From SURF-43 sp964628985 (lineage in GTDB: Bacteria > Chloroflexota > Dehalococcoidia > UBA2979): a stretch of 64,000 nucleotides of DNA. Position 1 is the first letter of the stretch. Every line of letters starts with the position of its first letter. The notes beneath the pieces are model-generated. The model searched no databases. It worked only from the letters and a program-made list of their open reading frames with translations, and was not told the origin of the DNA. Shown here piece after piece: positions 1-9,226 of this stretch. A program made the position numbers and the translations under genes. The stretch is from NCBI GenBank assembly GCA_964628985.1, contig CAZVNJ010000008.1, positions 1 to 64,000 of the forward strand, read 5' to 3'.

Positions 1-596
1 GCCTGCTGTACAAGGAGATCACGGCGTCCAGCCTCGTGAAGATCGACCTCGACGGGGAGATCGTGTGGAAGCCGGAGACGGACTACACCTACAACCGATC
101 CGGGTACGTGATCCACGGCGCGATCCACGGCGCGCGACCGGACGTCGGTGCGATCATCCACACGCACACGCGCGCGGGCATGGCGGTGAGCGCCCAGAAG
201 CGCGGGCTGCTGCCGCTCACCCAGACGTCAATGCGGTTCATGGGCCATATCGGTTACCACGACTACGAGGGCCCGGCGATCAACAAGGCCGAGCAGGAGC
301 GGCTGGTGGCCGACCTGGGCCCGCACAACGCGATGATCTTGAAGAACCACGGCCTGCTCACGTGCGGGCCGTCCGTGCCCGAGGCGTTCAACCTGATGTA
401 CCAACTGGAGAACTCCTGCAAGGCGCAGGTGGACGCGCTGTCGTCAGAGGTGATCATCCCGGACGAGGACGTCGTCGCCCACACGGCGAACCAGTACCAG
501 CCCGGCACTCGACGCCCGTATGGCATCCTCGAGTGGCCCGCGATGCTGCGACGCCTCAAGTACGAGAAGGACGGCTTCCCGCCCTACGACTCTTAG
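1..596 (+). CDS. Class II aldolase/adducin family protein (5' end outside window)
   Basis: The reading frame is already open at base 3, so the start lies upstream of the window. The visible ~198 residues carry the class II aldolase signature: an HTHTRAG segment giving two of the zinc-binding histidines and a later NHGLLTCG segment giving the third. Family members cleave or epimerise sugar phosphates (fuculose/ribulose-phosphate aldolases), while many bacterial homologues of this 'adducin-like' type have no assigned substrate. The C-terminus, with an LENSCKAQVDAL helix and a tail ending in PYDS, is typical of the short soluble members. The next gene is convergent and 16 bases away, so this ends its transcription unit. 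Family assignment is firm; substrate unknown. Confidence 0.88.
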   Translation, partial: LLYKEITASSLVKIDLDGEIVWKPETDYTYNRSGYVIHGAIHGARPDVGAIIHTHTRAGMAVSAQKRGLLPLTQTSMRFMGHIGYHDYEGPAINKAEQERLVADLGPHNAMILKNHGLLTCGPSVPEAFNLMYQLENSCKAQVDALSSEVIIPDEDVVAHTANQYQPGTRRPYGILEWPAMLRRLKYEKDGFPPYDS

Positions 597-612
597 ACCG
601 TGACGAAGCCCG

Positions 613-1971
613 CTACTGCAGCCGCCGGTAGAGCGGCATCAGGGTCCACATGGCCAGCGCGAGCGCGAGCATCGCCAGCGCGGTCAGGCTGAGCGCCCAC
701 TGCGCCCCGATGATCGAGGCGAGCACCGCGATCGCGAATATCCCGAGCGACTCGATGCCATCCTCAAACAACATGATGCTGCTGATCCGGCCTCGGAACT
801 CATTCGCAGTGTGCCCCTGGATCAGGATGCTGTTCAGCGATTGGCGGACGGACTGTCCCACTCCCATGAAGAAGATGATCCCACCACTCACCAGGAACAC
901 GGTTGAGATGGAGAAGCCGAGCAGGGCTATGCCGAACAGGGCGACGCTGCAGATGACCAGCAGCCCACGGTGGCGACTGGGGAGCGAGGCCACGACCAGC
1001 GAGCCGAGCAAGGCACCCACACCGCTGATGGTCAGCAGGATCCCCATCCGGATCGCCGTCTCGTCCGGGTCGTCCGCCAGCACGTCGGAGACGAACCCCG
1101 GCAGGAGCCGCTGGTACGGGAAGGTCAGCATCCCCAGGAACATGTCCACGATGAGCAACATCCGCAGCACCGGGATGCGCCAGAGATAGACCAATGCATC
1201 CCTGATGTCCCGCACCGCATTCCGGCCACCGGGATGCACCGGGGTCGCCCGCCGGGCCGGCTGGTTCTCGATCAGGTCGGCCTGGTCGATGAGCGTCACA
1301 CGGAACATCGTCAGGGTCGCCAGCGTGTACAGCACGGCCATCAGGGCGAAGACCCAGGACGCCCCCGCGAAGGCAATCAGGAATCCCGCCATCGCAGGCG
1401 CGCCGAGCCGAAGCGAACTCATGACGGACACGTTCAGTGCCAGCGCGTTCGTCAGGCGTGACATGCCGACGATCTGCGGGATCATGGCCTGGCGCGCCGG
1501 TAACGCGAACGAGTTCGCGATGCCCTGCAGGACGGCCGCGATCACCAGATGGAGGAACTCCAGCCGCCCGGTGAAGAGCAGCGCGGCAAGCCCCGTGGCG
1601 ATGCAGGCACTCACCATCTGACCGGCTTGCGCGATCGTCCGCCGGTTCGCGCGGTCAGCGACGACGCCACCGGTGAGCGCAAAGACCAAACGGGGCAGCG
1701 TGTTCGCGAGTTCCACCGTGCCAAGCGCGGCATACGAACCGGTGATCTGAAAGGTCAGGAACCCTCGAGCGATCATCTGCATCTGCATGGCCGACCAGTT
1801 GCCGGTCATGGAAACGAGGTACCAGCGAAACGCCGGTACCTCGAAAATGCTTTCGAACGTGCGTATCCGCCGGAGAGCCGAGAGCCGGCCGCGAGGACGG
1901 GGGGCCAGCGGCGGTGCCGCTGGCTCGCCGGTATCGTCTACGTCGGCATGAGAGCCGGCGGGACTGGTCAT
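613..1971 (-). CDS. MFS transporter, EntS/MFS_3-like
   Basis: This is a hydrophobic protein of about 452 residues with roughly 12 membrane segments. After a cytoplasmic N-terminus rich in Pro, Arg and Asp comes WYLVSMTGNWSAMQMQMIARG, characteristic of the MFS_3 (enterobactin-exporter-like) group, and the GGVVADRANRR loop fits the MFS motif A between helices 2 and 3. I chose the ATG at 1971 (protein beginning MTSPAG); a GTG at 2004 in the same frame would add 11 residues and has no clear ribosome site. Likely an efflux carrier for small lipophilic compounds; substrate cannot be read from sequence. Another member of the same subfamily sits at 25440-26726. Confidence 0.85.
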   Translation of the reverse strand: MTSPAGSHADVDDTGEPAAPPLAPRPRGRLSALRRIRTFESIFEVPAFRWYLVSMTGNWSAMQMQMIARGFLTFQITGSYAALGTVELANTLPRLVFALTGGVVADRANRRTIAQAGQMVSACIATGLAALLFTGRLEFLHLVIAAVLQGIANSFALPARQAMIPQIVGMSRLTNALALNVSVMSSLRLGAPAMAGFLIAFAGASWVFALMAVLYTLATLTMFRVTLIDQADLIENQPARRATPVHPGGRNAVRDIRDALVYLWRIPVLRMLLIVDMFLGMLTFPYQRLLPGFVSDVLADDPDETAIRMGILLTISGVGALLGSLVVASLPSRHRGLLVICSVALFGIALLGFSISTVFLVSGGIIFFMGVGQSVRQSLNSILIQGHTANEFRGRISSIMLFEDGIESLGIFAIAVLASIIGAQWALSLTALAMLALALAMWTLMPLYRRLQ

Positions 1972-2077
1972 CGTCGTTGCATCCTGTCGAGGGGGACCAG
2001 ACACCAGATGGGCCTGTTCCCCCGGCAGCGGGACTGTAACCGATCGGCCGAACGGCCCGAGACCGCCACGCGGAGGG

Positions 2078-4438
2078 CTAATGCGGGGGTCGGTCCACGA
2101 TCACCCCTTGCGCCGCAAGCGCGTCAATCTCCTGATCCGCGTAGCCAGCCGCACGCAGCGCCTCTCGGTTGTGCGCACCAAGGCCTGGCGCGCCGGTCCA
2201 CGCCTCGTAGCCACGCCTGCCGTCGAAGGTCATCGGCAACCCATCGCTGGGATAGCGCCCGACGTCCGGCGTCTCCAGTGTGGTGAAGTACCCGCGCGCG
2301 TCGAGGTGCGGGTCGGCGAGCCACTCCGGCGCCGACTGCACCGGCGCCGCCGCGACACCCACAGTCTGCAGGCGTCGAGAGAGCGCCCGCTTGTCCTCGC
2401 CTGAGGTCCACGCCTCGATCATCTCGTCGAGGGCGGCCCTTCTCGCAAGACGCCCCTCGGCAGTCGCGTAGCGGCCATCGACGTCCCAGCCCCGGCCGGC
2501 AAGGCGGGCGAGCGCCGACCATTGGGTGTCCGTGGTGCATCCGATCGCGATCCAATCGTCCTCGCCGAGGCATCGATAGACCCCGTAGGGCGCAGCGTTC
2601 CAGGCGCCATTGCCGAGGCGGTCGGGCTCGCGCTTCGTCAATTGGAAGGCGACGAGTTCCTCGGCGAGGAAGGCCGCCATCGCCTCGGACTGCGAGAGGT
2701 CGAGGAGCGCGCCCTTCCCCGTGCGTTCTCGCTGCCAGAGCGCGGTAAGGACCGCGGACAGGCCACAGACGCCGGAGGCTGCGTCGGTGATCGCCATCGC
2801 CGTCACACGCGGCTCGTCGTTGCCGTATCCCATCAGCGCGGTCAGGCCGGAGAGCGGCTCGATGCTCGGGCCGAGGCCGACGTAGTCACGGTACGGGCCG
2901 CGGGAGCCGAACGAGGGCATGGTGAGGAAGATGAGCCGCGGGTTTCGAGCGCTCAGCGCCTCGTAGTCGAGTCCGAGGGACGGCATCGCGCGGGCGCTGA
3001 AGTTCTCCACGACCACGTCAGCGTGTGCGACGAGCCGAAGGACGGCGCGCTTGCCCTCCGGCGACTTGAGGTCGACAGCGAGACTGCGCTTGTTCCGCAT
3101 CAGCTTGTTGTTCAGCCCCTGGCGGTTATAAGGCCTCTCGCCCGGGTCGCCGTTCGGGTAGTACCCCCCAGCGCCGCGCGGCACTACGGCGGGCCCACGG
3201 CCGTCCGGCGCCTCGATGCGCAGCACGTCCGCGCCAAGGTCGCCGAGGAACCGTGTCGCAAGGGGACCGGACCAGATGCGTGTGAAATCCAGGACGCGGA
3301 TCCCCTCGAGTGGGCGGGCCTTCGGCGCACTGCCACGCGGCAGTGATTCCGTGTCCTCCCACTGGACTCCAGCCGGGGAGTCCAGCACCGGGCGCGGCGG
3401 GCGTTCCGGTGCGCGACGCTCTCCGGCAAACTGGAACGCGGAGCCAGGTAAGACCAGTCCGGCGGTGTCTTCCGCATCGACACCGGCCTCTGGCTCGACG
3501 CCGCGCCAGAAGCGACGCGACTCGAGCTGCGGATCCGCCAGCATGTCTCCGAAGGACTGCACGTAGCCGATCGGCACGCGCCACTTCTCTTGGCCTTCGC
3601 GGAATGCGTCACGCGCCCGCAGCTTCAGGAAGAAGGCCTCACAGATCGCCTCGACTTCATCTCGTCGCTCCATCCGGCCGGCGTTGAGGGCGAGGCCGGG
3701 GTCGCTCTCCATCTCGATCCCGCCCACCCAGAGCGCAAAGGAAGGCCAAAACTGCTGGAGGATGTTGACGGCCACCCAGCCGTCCTGCGCCCTGAACATC
3801 GTGGTGGGGCAGAGGTTCTCCCACCGGTTCCCGTGCCTTGAGCGGACGACGCCGTCGACCTGCCACATCACGTCGGTGAACTGATGCAAGGTCGCCACGG
3901 TCTCGAACATCGACAGGTCGATGGTGGCGCACTCGGCAGCACCGAGGACAGAGGCGAGCGCGACGCTGTAGGCCAGCGTTCCCGCCTGCACATACGGGTA
4001 CGGCCCGGGCATCGTCAGCGGCGTCCTTCCGGGGTCGCCGGACAGGTGCGTGTATCCGCCCAGGGCGAGCAGAGTGGCCGCGGTTGCCTCATCGTCTCGG
4101 TACGGGCCGGTGCGTCCGAACGGTGTGACGGCCACGCGCGCGCGCGTGCGTTCGCTTCCGAGGGCGTCAAAGGCGATCGCGTCGAGATCCCTCGGGCGAA
4201 GGTCGGACAGGATGACGTCTGCGCCCTGGGCCAGGGTCACCAGCGCGGCATGGCCGTCCGCAGCAACACGGTCCAGGCGGATGCGGGTCTTCCCGCCGTG
4301 CAGCGCGATCTCTGCCGCGCGGCTGCCGGAGGCGCGCCCCGGCGCGGAGACGCGGATCACCTCCGCACCCCAGCGCGCGAACCACTTGCCCGCCCAGGCG
4401 GCCGCCTGGTCCACATCGCTGATCTCCAGCACGCGCAC
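2078..4438 (-). CDS. Fused double-domain CaiB/BaiF (class III) CoA-transferase
   Basis: 786 residues, about twice the usual 380-420. Two CaiB/BaiF domains lie in tandem, roughly residues 1-360 and 375-786. Both begin with the family's 'vLEisd / VLDFTRIWSGPLATRFLGDLGADV' type of N-terminus. The second has the full LGADVLRIEAP, NKRSLAVDLKSPEGK and VVVENFSARAM motifs. The first is shorter in these blocks, so it may be structural. The class III enzymes move CoA between carboxylic acids via an aspartyl intermediate; the acid is unknown here. The GTG start is preceded by GGAGGGGG at good spacing. A single-domain paralogue is at 59787-60935. Confidence 0.87.
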   Translation of the reverse strand: MRVLEISDVDQAAAWAGKWFARWGAEVIRVSAPGRASGSRAAEIALHGGKTRIRLDRVAADGHAALVTLAQGADVILSDLRPRDLDAIAFDALGSERTRARVAVTPFGRTGPYRDDEATAATLLALGGYTHLSGDPGRTPLTMPGPYPYVQAGTLAYSVALASVLGAAECATIDLSMFETVATLHQFTDVMWQVDGVVRSRHGNRWENLCPTTMFRAQDGWVAVNILQQFWPSFALWVGGIEMESDPGLALNAGRMERRDEVEAICEAFFLKLRARDAFREGQEKWRVPIGYVQSFGDMLADPQLESRRFWRGVEPEAGVDAEDTAGLVLPGSAFQFAGERRAPERPPRPVLDSPAGVQWEDTESLPRGSAPKARPLEGIRVLDFTRIWSGPLATRFLGDLGADVLRIEAPDGRGPAVVPRGAGGYYPNGDPGERPYNRQGLNNKLMRNKRSLAVDLKSPEGKRAVLRLVAHADVVVENFSARAMPSLGLDYEALSARNPRLIFLTMPSFGSRGPYRDYVGLGPSIEPLSGLTALMGYGNDEPRVTAMAITDAASGVCGLSAVLTALWQRERTGKGALLDLSQSEAMAAFLAEELVAFQLTKREPDRLGNGAWNAAPYGVYRCLGEDDWIAIGCTTDTQWSALARLAGRGWDVDGRYATAEGRLARRAALDEMIEAWTSGEDKRALSRRLQTVGVAAAPVQSAPEWLADPHLDARGYFTTLETPDVGRYPSDGLPMTFDGRRGYEAWTGAPGLGAHNREALRAAGYADQEIDALAAQGVIVDRPPH

Positions 4439-4652
4439 GTGGGGCCCCCTCCAGCGCGCCTACCTGCGACATCGAGGAACGCCTCGGTGCCGGGCGCGAC
4501 TATAGCCGGGACGCCCGGTGCGCGGCATTGGGCCCCACATGCCCCGCCTGGTAGTCAGAATCTGGATGTCAGGGGCCGTTGACACGAGTGCGCCCTGCCT
4601 GCGACCTTCCCGCCTCATGGCCAGAGCCCCTCACGGGCAGAACGAGGCGCAT

Positions 4653-5450
4653 ATGTCCTGGGTGAACGTCAACGGTATCGACATCCACTACGTCGAGGCG
4701 GGCGAGGGACAGCCGCTGCTGTTCTTGCACGGCAACTCCTCATGTGGCGAGGCGTGGTTTCAGCAGTTCGCCGCGTTCCGGGGACGATTTCGCTGCATCG
4801 CGTATGACAGCGTGAACCACGGTCACTCCGCGAACTCACCGCGCGACCAGGACGAGCCAGACCGCGCGGACGAACTGGAGGGGTTCATCGCTGCCCTCGG
4901 CATCGAACGGCCGGTCATCGCTGGGAACTCGATGGGCGGGAACACTGCGCTGCGGTGGGCGAGCCGGCATCCCGCCGAGGCCGCTGGCCTCATCATCTCG
5001 GGCAGCGGGGTCCGCCCAGCGGCCGAAGCCGTGCCCGCCGAGCCGAAGCCTCTGGACCTCGAGCGCCTGTACATCCCCTTCGGCCAGTCGTTCACGCCGG
5101 GGTTCGAGGCGCAGCAGCCCGACATGCACCAGCGCTACTACCGCATCCGCTCCACTGCGACCCGCATTGAGGCGCTGCGGCACCCGCGCAGGCCGGGCGC
5201 TAAGACGGTGCAGGAGCGGAGCGGCCTCATTGAGGCGGTGAAGAAGATCACGAGCCCCATGCAGATCATCACCGGCGAACTCGACACCGCACTCGACGCC
5301 GCAAAAGGCCTCCACGAAGTACGACCGGACGCGGGCTACGTCGTCATGCAGGGAGCGCCGCACAATGCCTACTGGGAGATGGCGAAGGAGTGGAACGCCG
5401 TCGCGTCCGCCTTCCTGGACTCCGTAATGGCCAGCGCACCGAGGCGTTGA
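4653..5450 (+). CDS. Alpha/beta-fold hydrolase
   Basis: About 265 residues. It has the oxyanion-hole HGNSS segment near residue 25-30, the nucleophile elbow GNSMGG (Ser near 93), and a C-terminal GAPHNAYWE segment supplying the catalytic His near 237. The acid lies probably in the GELDTALD stretch. The first residues, MSWVNVNGIDIHYVEAG, are the classic beginning of this family, so I place the start at 4653 rather than at the upstream ATG 4518, whose extra 45 residues look non-coding. Cytoplasmic esterase, C-C hydrolase or epoxide-hydrolase-like; substrate unknown. It is divergent from the CoA-transferase and closed by a strong hairpin 20 bases after the stop. Confidence 0.88.
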   Translation: MSWVNVNGIDIHYVEAGEGQPLLFLHGNSSCGEAWFQQFAAFRGRFRCIAYDSVNHGHSANSPRDQDEPDRADELEGFIAALGIERPVIAGNSMGGNTALRWASRHPAEAAGLIISGSGVRPAAEAVPAEPKPLDLERLYIPFGQSFTPGFEAQQPDMHQRYYRIRSTATRIEALRHPRRPGAKTVQERSGLIEAVKKITSPMQIITGELDTALDAAKGLHEVRPDAGYVVMQGAPHNAYWEMAKEWNAVASAFLDSVMASAPRR

Positions 5451-5471
5451 GTCGCCCGGTCGTCGTCCGTC

Positions 5472-5507
5472 GAGGCCCGGCACACCGGGGGGGAAGTGCC
5501 GGGCCTC
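5472..5507 (+). terminator. Intrinsic-terminator-like hairpin
   Basis: A perfect 12-base inverted repeat (GAGGCCCGGCAC / GTGCCGGGCCTC) with a 12-base loop lies just after the hydrolase stop codon. It is followed by a short pyrimidine run (TCTGTCC) rather than a true T-tract, so efficiency is uncertain. Confidence 0.6.
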
Positions 5508-5568
5508 TCTGTCCCCGGTCTGGTGCACGCGTCGACGCTGTTATGGTGGATGCCGGACGGGAGGCCCG

Positions 5569-6084
5569 GTGAGCCAGTACCACTTCGTCACCGAATGGGA
5601 AATCCCGGCTCCAATCGAGCAGGTCTTCGAAGCGGTCGGAGACTCGCTCCGCTGGCCGGAATGGTGGCGCGGCATCAAGGATGTGCGCGAACTCACTGAC
5701 CACGAGCCGCAGGGCATTGGCAATCGCCGTCGCTACACCTTCCGCAGTGTCCTCCCCTATGACCTGGTCTTCGACATGGAGGTCACGAGGTTCGAGCAGC
5801 CAACCGCACTGGAAGGCCACGCGACGGGAGAACTCGAAGGCGATGGCCGCTGGACCTTCACTCCTACGCAGCGTGGGACCCACGTGCGCTACGAGTGGGA
5901 TGTGCGGACCACCCGACGCTGGATGAATCTCCTCGCCCCCATCGCTCGGCCGGTGTTCACGTGGAACCACGGCATCGTCATGCGCTGGGGTGAACAGGGG
6001 CTGCGGCGTCGCCTCGGCCTGCCGCCGAACGGCGCCCGCGATACAGTGGGCGCCCAGCCGGACCATGGACCGAGGCCCCAATGA
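5569..6084 (+). CDS. SRPBCC (START/Bet v1-fold) family protein
   Basis: 171 residues starting at a GTG preceded by a GGGAGG site. The beginning, FVTEWEIPAPIEQVFEAVGD followed by W-P-E-W-W, is the typical polyketide-cyclase/START opening: a beta strand, then the helix that closes the hydrophobic pocket. A central YDLVFDMEVTRF and late FTWNHGIVMRWGEQG complete the helix-grip fold. Such proteins bind or condition hydrophobic ligands; no catalytic residue can be assigned. It overlaps the next gene by 4 bases (ATGA), so it is translated with the flavin enzymes that follow and may present their substrate. That role is inference. Confidence 0.82.
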   Translation: MSQYHFVTEWEIPAPIEQVFEAVGDSLRWPEWWRGIKDVRELTDHEPQGIGNRRRYTFRSVLPYDLVFDMEVTRFEQPTALEGHATGELEGDGRWTFTPTQRGTHVRYEWDVRTTRRWMNLLAPIARPVFTWNHGIVMRWGEQGLRRRLGLPPNGARDTVGAQPDHGPRPQ

Positions 6085-7151
6085 GCGTGCTCTTCACCCC
6101 CGTGCGGCTCCGCGAGCTCGAGATGCGGAACCGCATCTGGGTGTCACCGATGTGCGAGTACTCCTGCGATCAGGCGGACGGCCTCGCGGACGATTGGCAC
6201 CTGGTGCACCTTGGCTCTCGTGCCGTCGGTGGGGCTGGACTCGTGATGACCGAGGCCGCTGCCGTCATGCCGGAAGGCCGGATCAGCGCGTACGACCTGG
6301 GTATCTGGTCGGACGAGCATGCGGACGCGCTCAAGCCTTCTTCGCGCTTCATCGAGAAGCACGGCGCGGCGCCCGCCATCCAACTGGCGCATGCCGGGCG
6401 TAAGGCCTCGACGGCCCGCCCGTGGGCCGGTGGCAAGCCAGTGCTCCCGACTGATGGCGGCTGGGTCCCCGCCGGTCCCAGTGCCCTGGCCTACGCCGAG
6501 GGCTATGCCCAGCCGCACGCTTACACCACCGCCGAAGTCCGGGCCGTGATCGATGCGTTTGCCGCTGCCGCCGCACGGTCAGCGCGCGCGGGCTTCCGGG
6601 TAGTCGAGGTGCACGCGGCGCACGGCTATCTCCTGCACCAGTTCCTCTCACCCCTCTCCAACCAGCGCAGCGACGAGTACGGCGGCGACTTCGACGGGCG
6701 CCTCCGGCTCACGCTCGATGTCGCCCGCGCCGTACGCGAGTCGTTCCCGAAAGAGCTGCCAGTGCTCGTGCGGATCTCCGCCAGCGAGTACGTCGAGGGC
6801 GGTTGGGGCCTCGACGACTCCGTGGAACTGTCGTGCCGGCTCAAGGCGGTAGGGGTTGACCTGATCGACTGCTCGTCGGGCGGCAACTCGACGCAACAGC
6901 GGTTGCGGGTCTACCCGGGCTACCAGGTGCCGTTCGCCCGCGCGATCCGGGAGCGCGCCGGCATCGCGACCGGTGCTGTCGGGCTCATCACCGCACCTGA
7001 GCAGGCAGAAGCGATCGTGGCCAGCGGCGAGGCGGACGTGGTGCTGATGGGCCGCGAACTGCTCCGGGACCCGTACTGGCCACTGCACGCCGCCCGCGCG
7101 CTGCGCGCCGACGTGGAGTGGCCGAAGCAGTACCAACGCGCGCGGCTGTAG
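6081..7151 (+). CDS. NADH:flavin oxidoreductase, old yellow enzyme (YqjM/NamA class)
   Basis: 356-residue TIM-barrel flavoprotein. The N-terminal RIWVSPMCEYSC corresponds to the active-site Cys segment of YqjM-type enzymes. The HAAHGYLLHQFLSPLSNQRSDEYGG block contains the substrate-binding His pair and the FMN/dimer contacts. The late DVVLMGRELLRDPYW is the phosphate-binding end of the barrel. These enzymes reduce activated C=C bonds with NAD(P)H using FMN. It is translationally coupled upstream (4-base overlap) and followed 3 bases later by an acyl-CoA-dehydrogenase-like gene, suggesting one degradative route for an unsaturated or aromatic substrate. Confidence 0.93.
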   Translation: MSVLFTPVRLRELEMRNRIWVSPMCEYSCDQADGLADDWHLVHLGSRAVGGAGLVMTEAAAVMPEGRISAYDLGIWSDEHADALKPSSRFIEKHGAAPAIQLAHAGRKASTARPWAGGKPVLPTDGGWVPAGPSALAYAEGYAQPHAYTTAEVRAVIDAFAAAAARSARAGFRVVEVHAAHGYLLHQFLSPLSNQRSDEYGGDFDGRLRLTLDVARAVRESFPKELPVLVRISASEYVEGGWGLDDSVELSCRLKAVGVDLIDCSSGGNSTQQRLRVYPGYQVPFARAIRERAGIATGAVGLITAPEQAEAIVASGEADVVLMGRELLRDPYWPLHAARALRADVEWPKQYQRARL

Positions 7152-7154
7152 TAG

Positions 7155-8282
7155 GTGGCGGACGCTGACCTGGCCGGAAGGCTGAGCGCGCTCGCGGCCT
7201 CCGCGTCACAGATCCGGGCTCACGTCGCTGAAGCAGAAGCACAGGGCCAGTGGCCGCGCCCGGTCCTCGACACCCTCATCCAGCAACGGCTCTTCCGCGT
7301 CTGGCTTCCGAGGAGCGTAGGCGGGGACGAACTTGACTTGATGGACTCGCTCGCTCTGATGGAGGCCTCAGCACGCGTCGACGGATCCTTCGGCTGGACC
7401 GTGATGATTGGTTCTGGCGGCGGCTTGTTCGGTGCGATCATCGAGCCGGAGAGCGCACGCGAGATGCTGGCCCCGCCCGAAGCCGTCATCGCGGGCTCCG
7501 GCATGCCGCACGGCCGCGCTGAGGTCGTGGAGGGCGGGTACCGCGCGACCGGCCGGTGGCGCTACGCCAGCGGCGCCGCGCATGCCACCTGGTTCACGGC
7601 GAACTGCATCGTCTACCGCGACGGGGCACCCGTCCTGGACTCCGCCGGCGCGCCCCTCATCCGCGCGATGTCGTTCCCGGCCTCCCAGGTCGCGATCCAC
7701 CGCACATGGGACGTGAGCGGGATGCGCGCGACGGGCAGCGAAGACTTCTCGGTGGATGATGTCTTCGTCCCCGCGCGCCGGACCTTCTCCGTCTTCGGGG
7801 ATCCCCCACACGAGACCGGCCCGCTCTACCGCTTCCCCTTCGTCTCGATCACCCAGGCCGGGGTCGCCGCGGTCGCGCTCGGCATCGCCGCCCACGCCGT
7901 CGAGGACTACGCCATGCGTGGACCGGTGACGGACATCACCGCCCATGCCCGCTACGGCGAGGCCGTCGCCCGGGTCGATCTCGCGCGCGCGGGCTGGCGG
8001 GAAGTGACGCGTGCCGCATGGGACCGTGTCCTCGCCGCCGAGGCACTCGACGACCGTGCGCAGGCTCGTGTGGCCCTCGCCTGCACCCATGCAACGCGCG
8101 AGGCGGCGGCCGCCGTCGATCTGCTCCACGACGTCGGCGGAATGGCGGCGATGGATGAGACGAGCGACCTCGGCCGCTGCTGGCGCGATGTCCACGCCGT
8201 GACGCAGCACTCAAGCGTCCGCCTCGCGAACTACGGCTCGGCAGGCGCGACACTGCTCGGACAGCGTCACGAGACAGTCTGA
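7155..8282 (+). CDS. Acyl-CoA dehydrogenase-fold flavoprotein (flavin-dependent monooxygenase-like)
   Basis: 375 residues with the three-part acyl-CoA dehydrogenase fold: helical N-domain, a beta domain with TGRWRYASGAAHATWF near residues 130-145, and a helical C-domain. The pattern FRVWLPRSVGGDELDLMD, GSGMPHGRAEVVEGGY and a C-terminal SDLGRCWRDVHAVTQH resembles the HpaH/DszC/HsaA group of FMNH2/FADH2-dependent hydroxylases more than true dehydrogenases; the HAVTQH tail is typical of that group. GTG start, 3 bases after the previous stop. The partner flavin reductase is not next door; the old-yellow-enzyme gene may or may not fill that role. Confidence 0.85.
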   Translation: MADADLAGRLSALAASASQIRAHVAEAEAQGQWPRPVLDTLIQQRLFRVWLPRSVGGDELDLMDSLALMEASARVDGSFGWTVMIGSGGGLFGAIIEPESAREMLAPPEAVIAGSGMPHGRAEVVEGGYRATGRWRYASGAAHATWFTANCIVYRDGAPVLDSAGAPLIRAMSFPASQVAIHRTWDVSGMRATGSEDFSVDDVFVPARRTFSVFGDPPHETGPLYRFPFVSITQAGVAAVALGIAAHAVEDYAMRGPVTDITAHARYGEAVARVDLARAGWREVTRAAWDRVLAAEALDDRAQARVALACTHATREAAAAVDLLHDVGGMAAMDETSDLGRCWRDVHAVTQHSSVRLANYGSAGATLLGQRHETV

Positions 8283-8567
8283 GACGCTACCTGCAAGACC
8301 CGCGTGCCTCCCGCTGAAGCATCGCGAGGGATGCTGGCGTCGGTGCTCTACGTCACTTCGCTGCCGCCAAGGGCGCCACTCATCCTCCCCGGCATGACGA
8401 ACCGTGACACGCAGGGTCTCAAGTCGATCAGGAAACAGCAGGCTGTCACATCGCGCCGGCCTCGCTAGGCGCCTCTGCCGCATTGCGATCCTGTGTCATT
8501 CCTCGGTCGGTGCCGATTCCGCGCCGAGGCGGATGCTTTAATCCGTGCGAGCACATAGGAGGAACGC

Positions 8568-9215
8568 ATGCCCACTCGCGAGCGCTCGAGAATCTCCCTC
8601 AAGGCCGCGGCCTTCGACCGAGCCCGGCATGTGTGTGCCTTTTTCAACTCCGCAGCCGAACAGTACGAAGTGCTGACCCCGTTCGTGCAGGAAGGTCTGC
8701 TGGCGGGCGAAAAGGCGTCCTACATCGTTGACCCCGACCTGAGGAGCGAGCATCGTGCGCGGCTCGCGGCCTTCGGCATCTCTGTGGACGACGCGGAGAG
8801 AATCGGGCAGTTAGAAATCCGCGGCTGGGGGGATGCCTACCTGCGAGGTGACCATTTTGACCAGGACGCCATGCTCGCCCTGATCGAAGAGGTGCTCGCA
8901 GAAGGAAGGACGCAGGGGTACCCGATCACGCGGCTCGTCGCGAACATGGAGTGGGCGCTGGAAGATCGCCCTGGCGTCGACGACATCCTGGAGTACGAGA
9001 CGCGACTGAACTACGTCCTCCCCAAGTATGTGGACCCGGTGATCTGCACCTACGACCTCACCCGGTTTGACGCCACGCTTGTCATGGACATGCTTCGGAC
9101 TCATCCCTCCGTCCTCGTGGGCGGGGTGATCCAGTCCAACCCGTTCTTCGTGCCGCCGGACGAACTTCTGCGCGAACTGAAGGGGCGAGACGGCACCGCA
9201 GGGAGCCCATCCTGA
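8568..9215 (+). CDS. MEDS-domain sensory protein
   Basis: 215 residues. The sequence from RHVCAFFNSAAEQYEVLTPFVQEGLLAGEKASYIVD to the C-terminal IQSNPFFVPPDELLREL matches the MEDS (methanogen/methylotroph DcmR sensory) domain across nearly its whole length, including the late YDLTRFDATLVMDMLRTHP segment. MEDS domains are RecA-like, lack a Walker lysine and act as signal inputs to kinases and regulators, often for small organic molecules. A textbook AGGAGG precedes the ATG after a 285-base leader in which I see no other gene. A histidine kinase follows 11 bases downstream, so the pair is probably one signalling unit. Confidence 0.88.
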   Translation: MPTRERSRISLKAAAFDRARHVCAFFNSAAEQYEVLTPFVQEGLLAGEKASYIVDPDLRSEHRARLAAFGISVDDAERIGQLEIRGWGDAYLRGDHFDQDAMLALIEEVLAEGRTQGYPITRLVANMEWALEDRPGVDDILEYETRLNYVLPKYVDPVICTYDLTRFDATLVMDMLRTHPSVLVGGVIQSNPFFVPPDELLRELKGRDGTAGSPS

Positions 9216-9226
9216 CTCTCGGTGAC

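Noticed and set aside
8395..8469. 24-codon frame in the leader before the MEDS gene
   Set aside because: No ribosome site and unremarkable composition.
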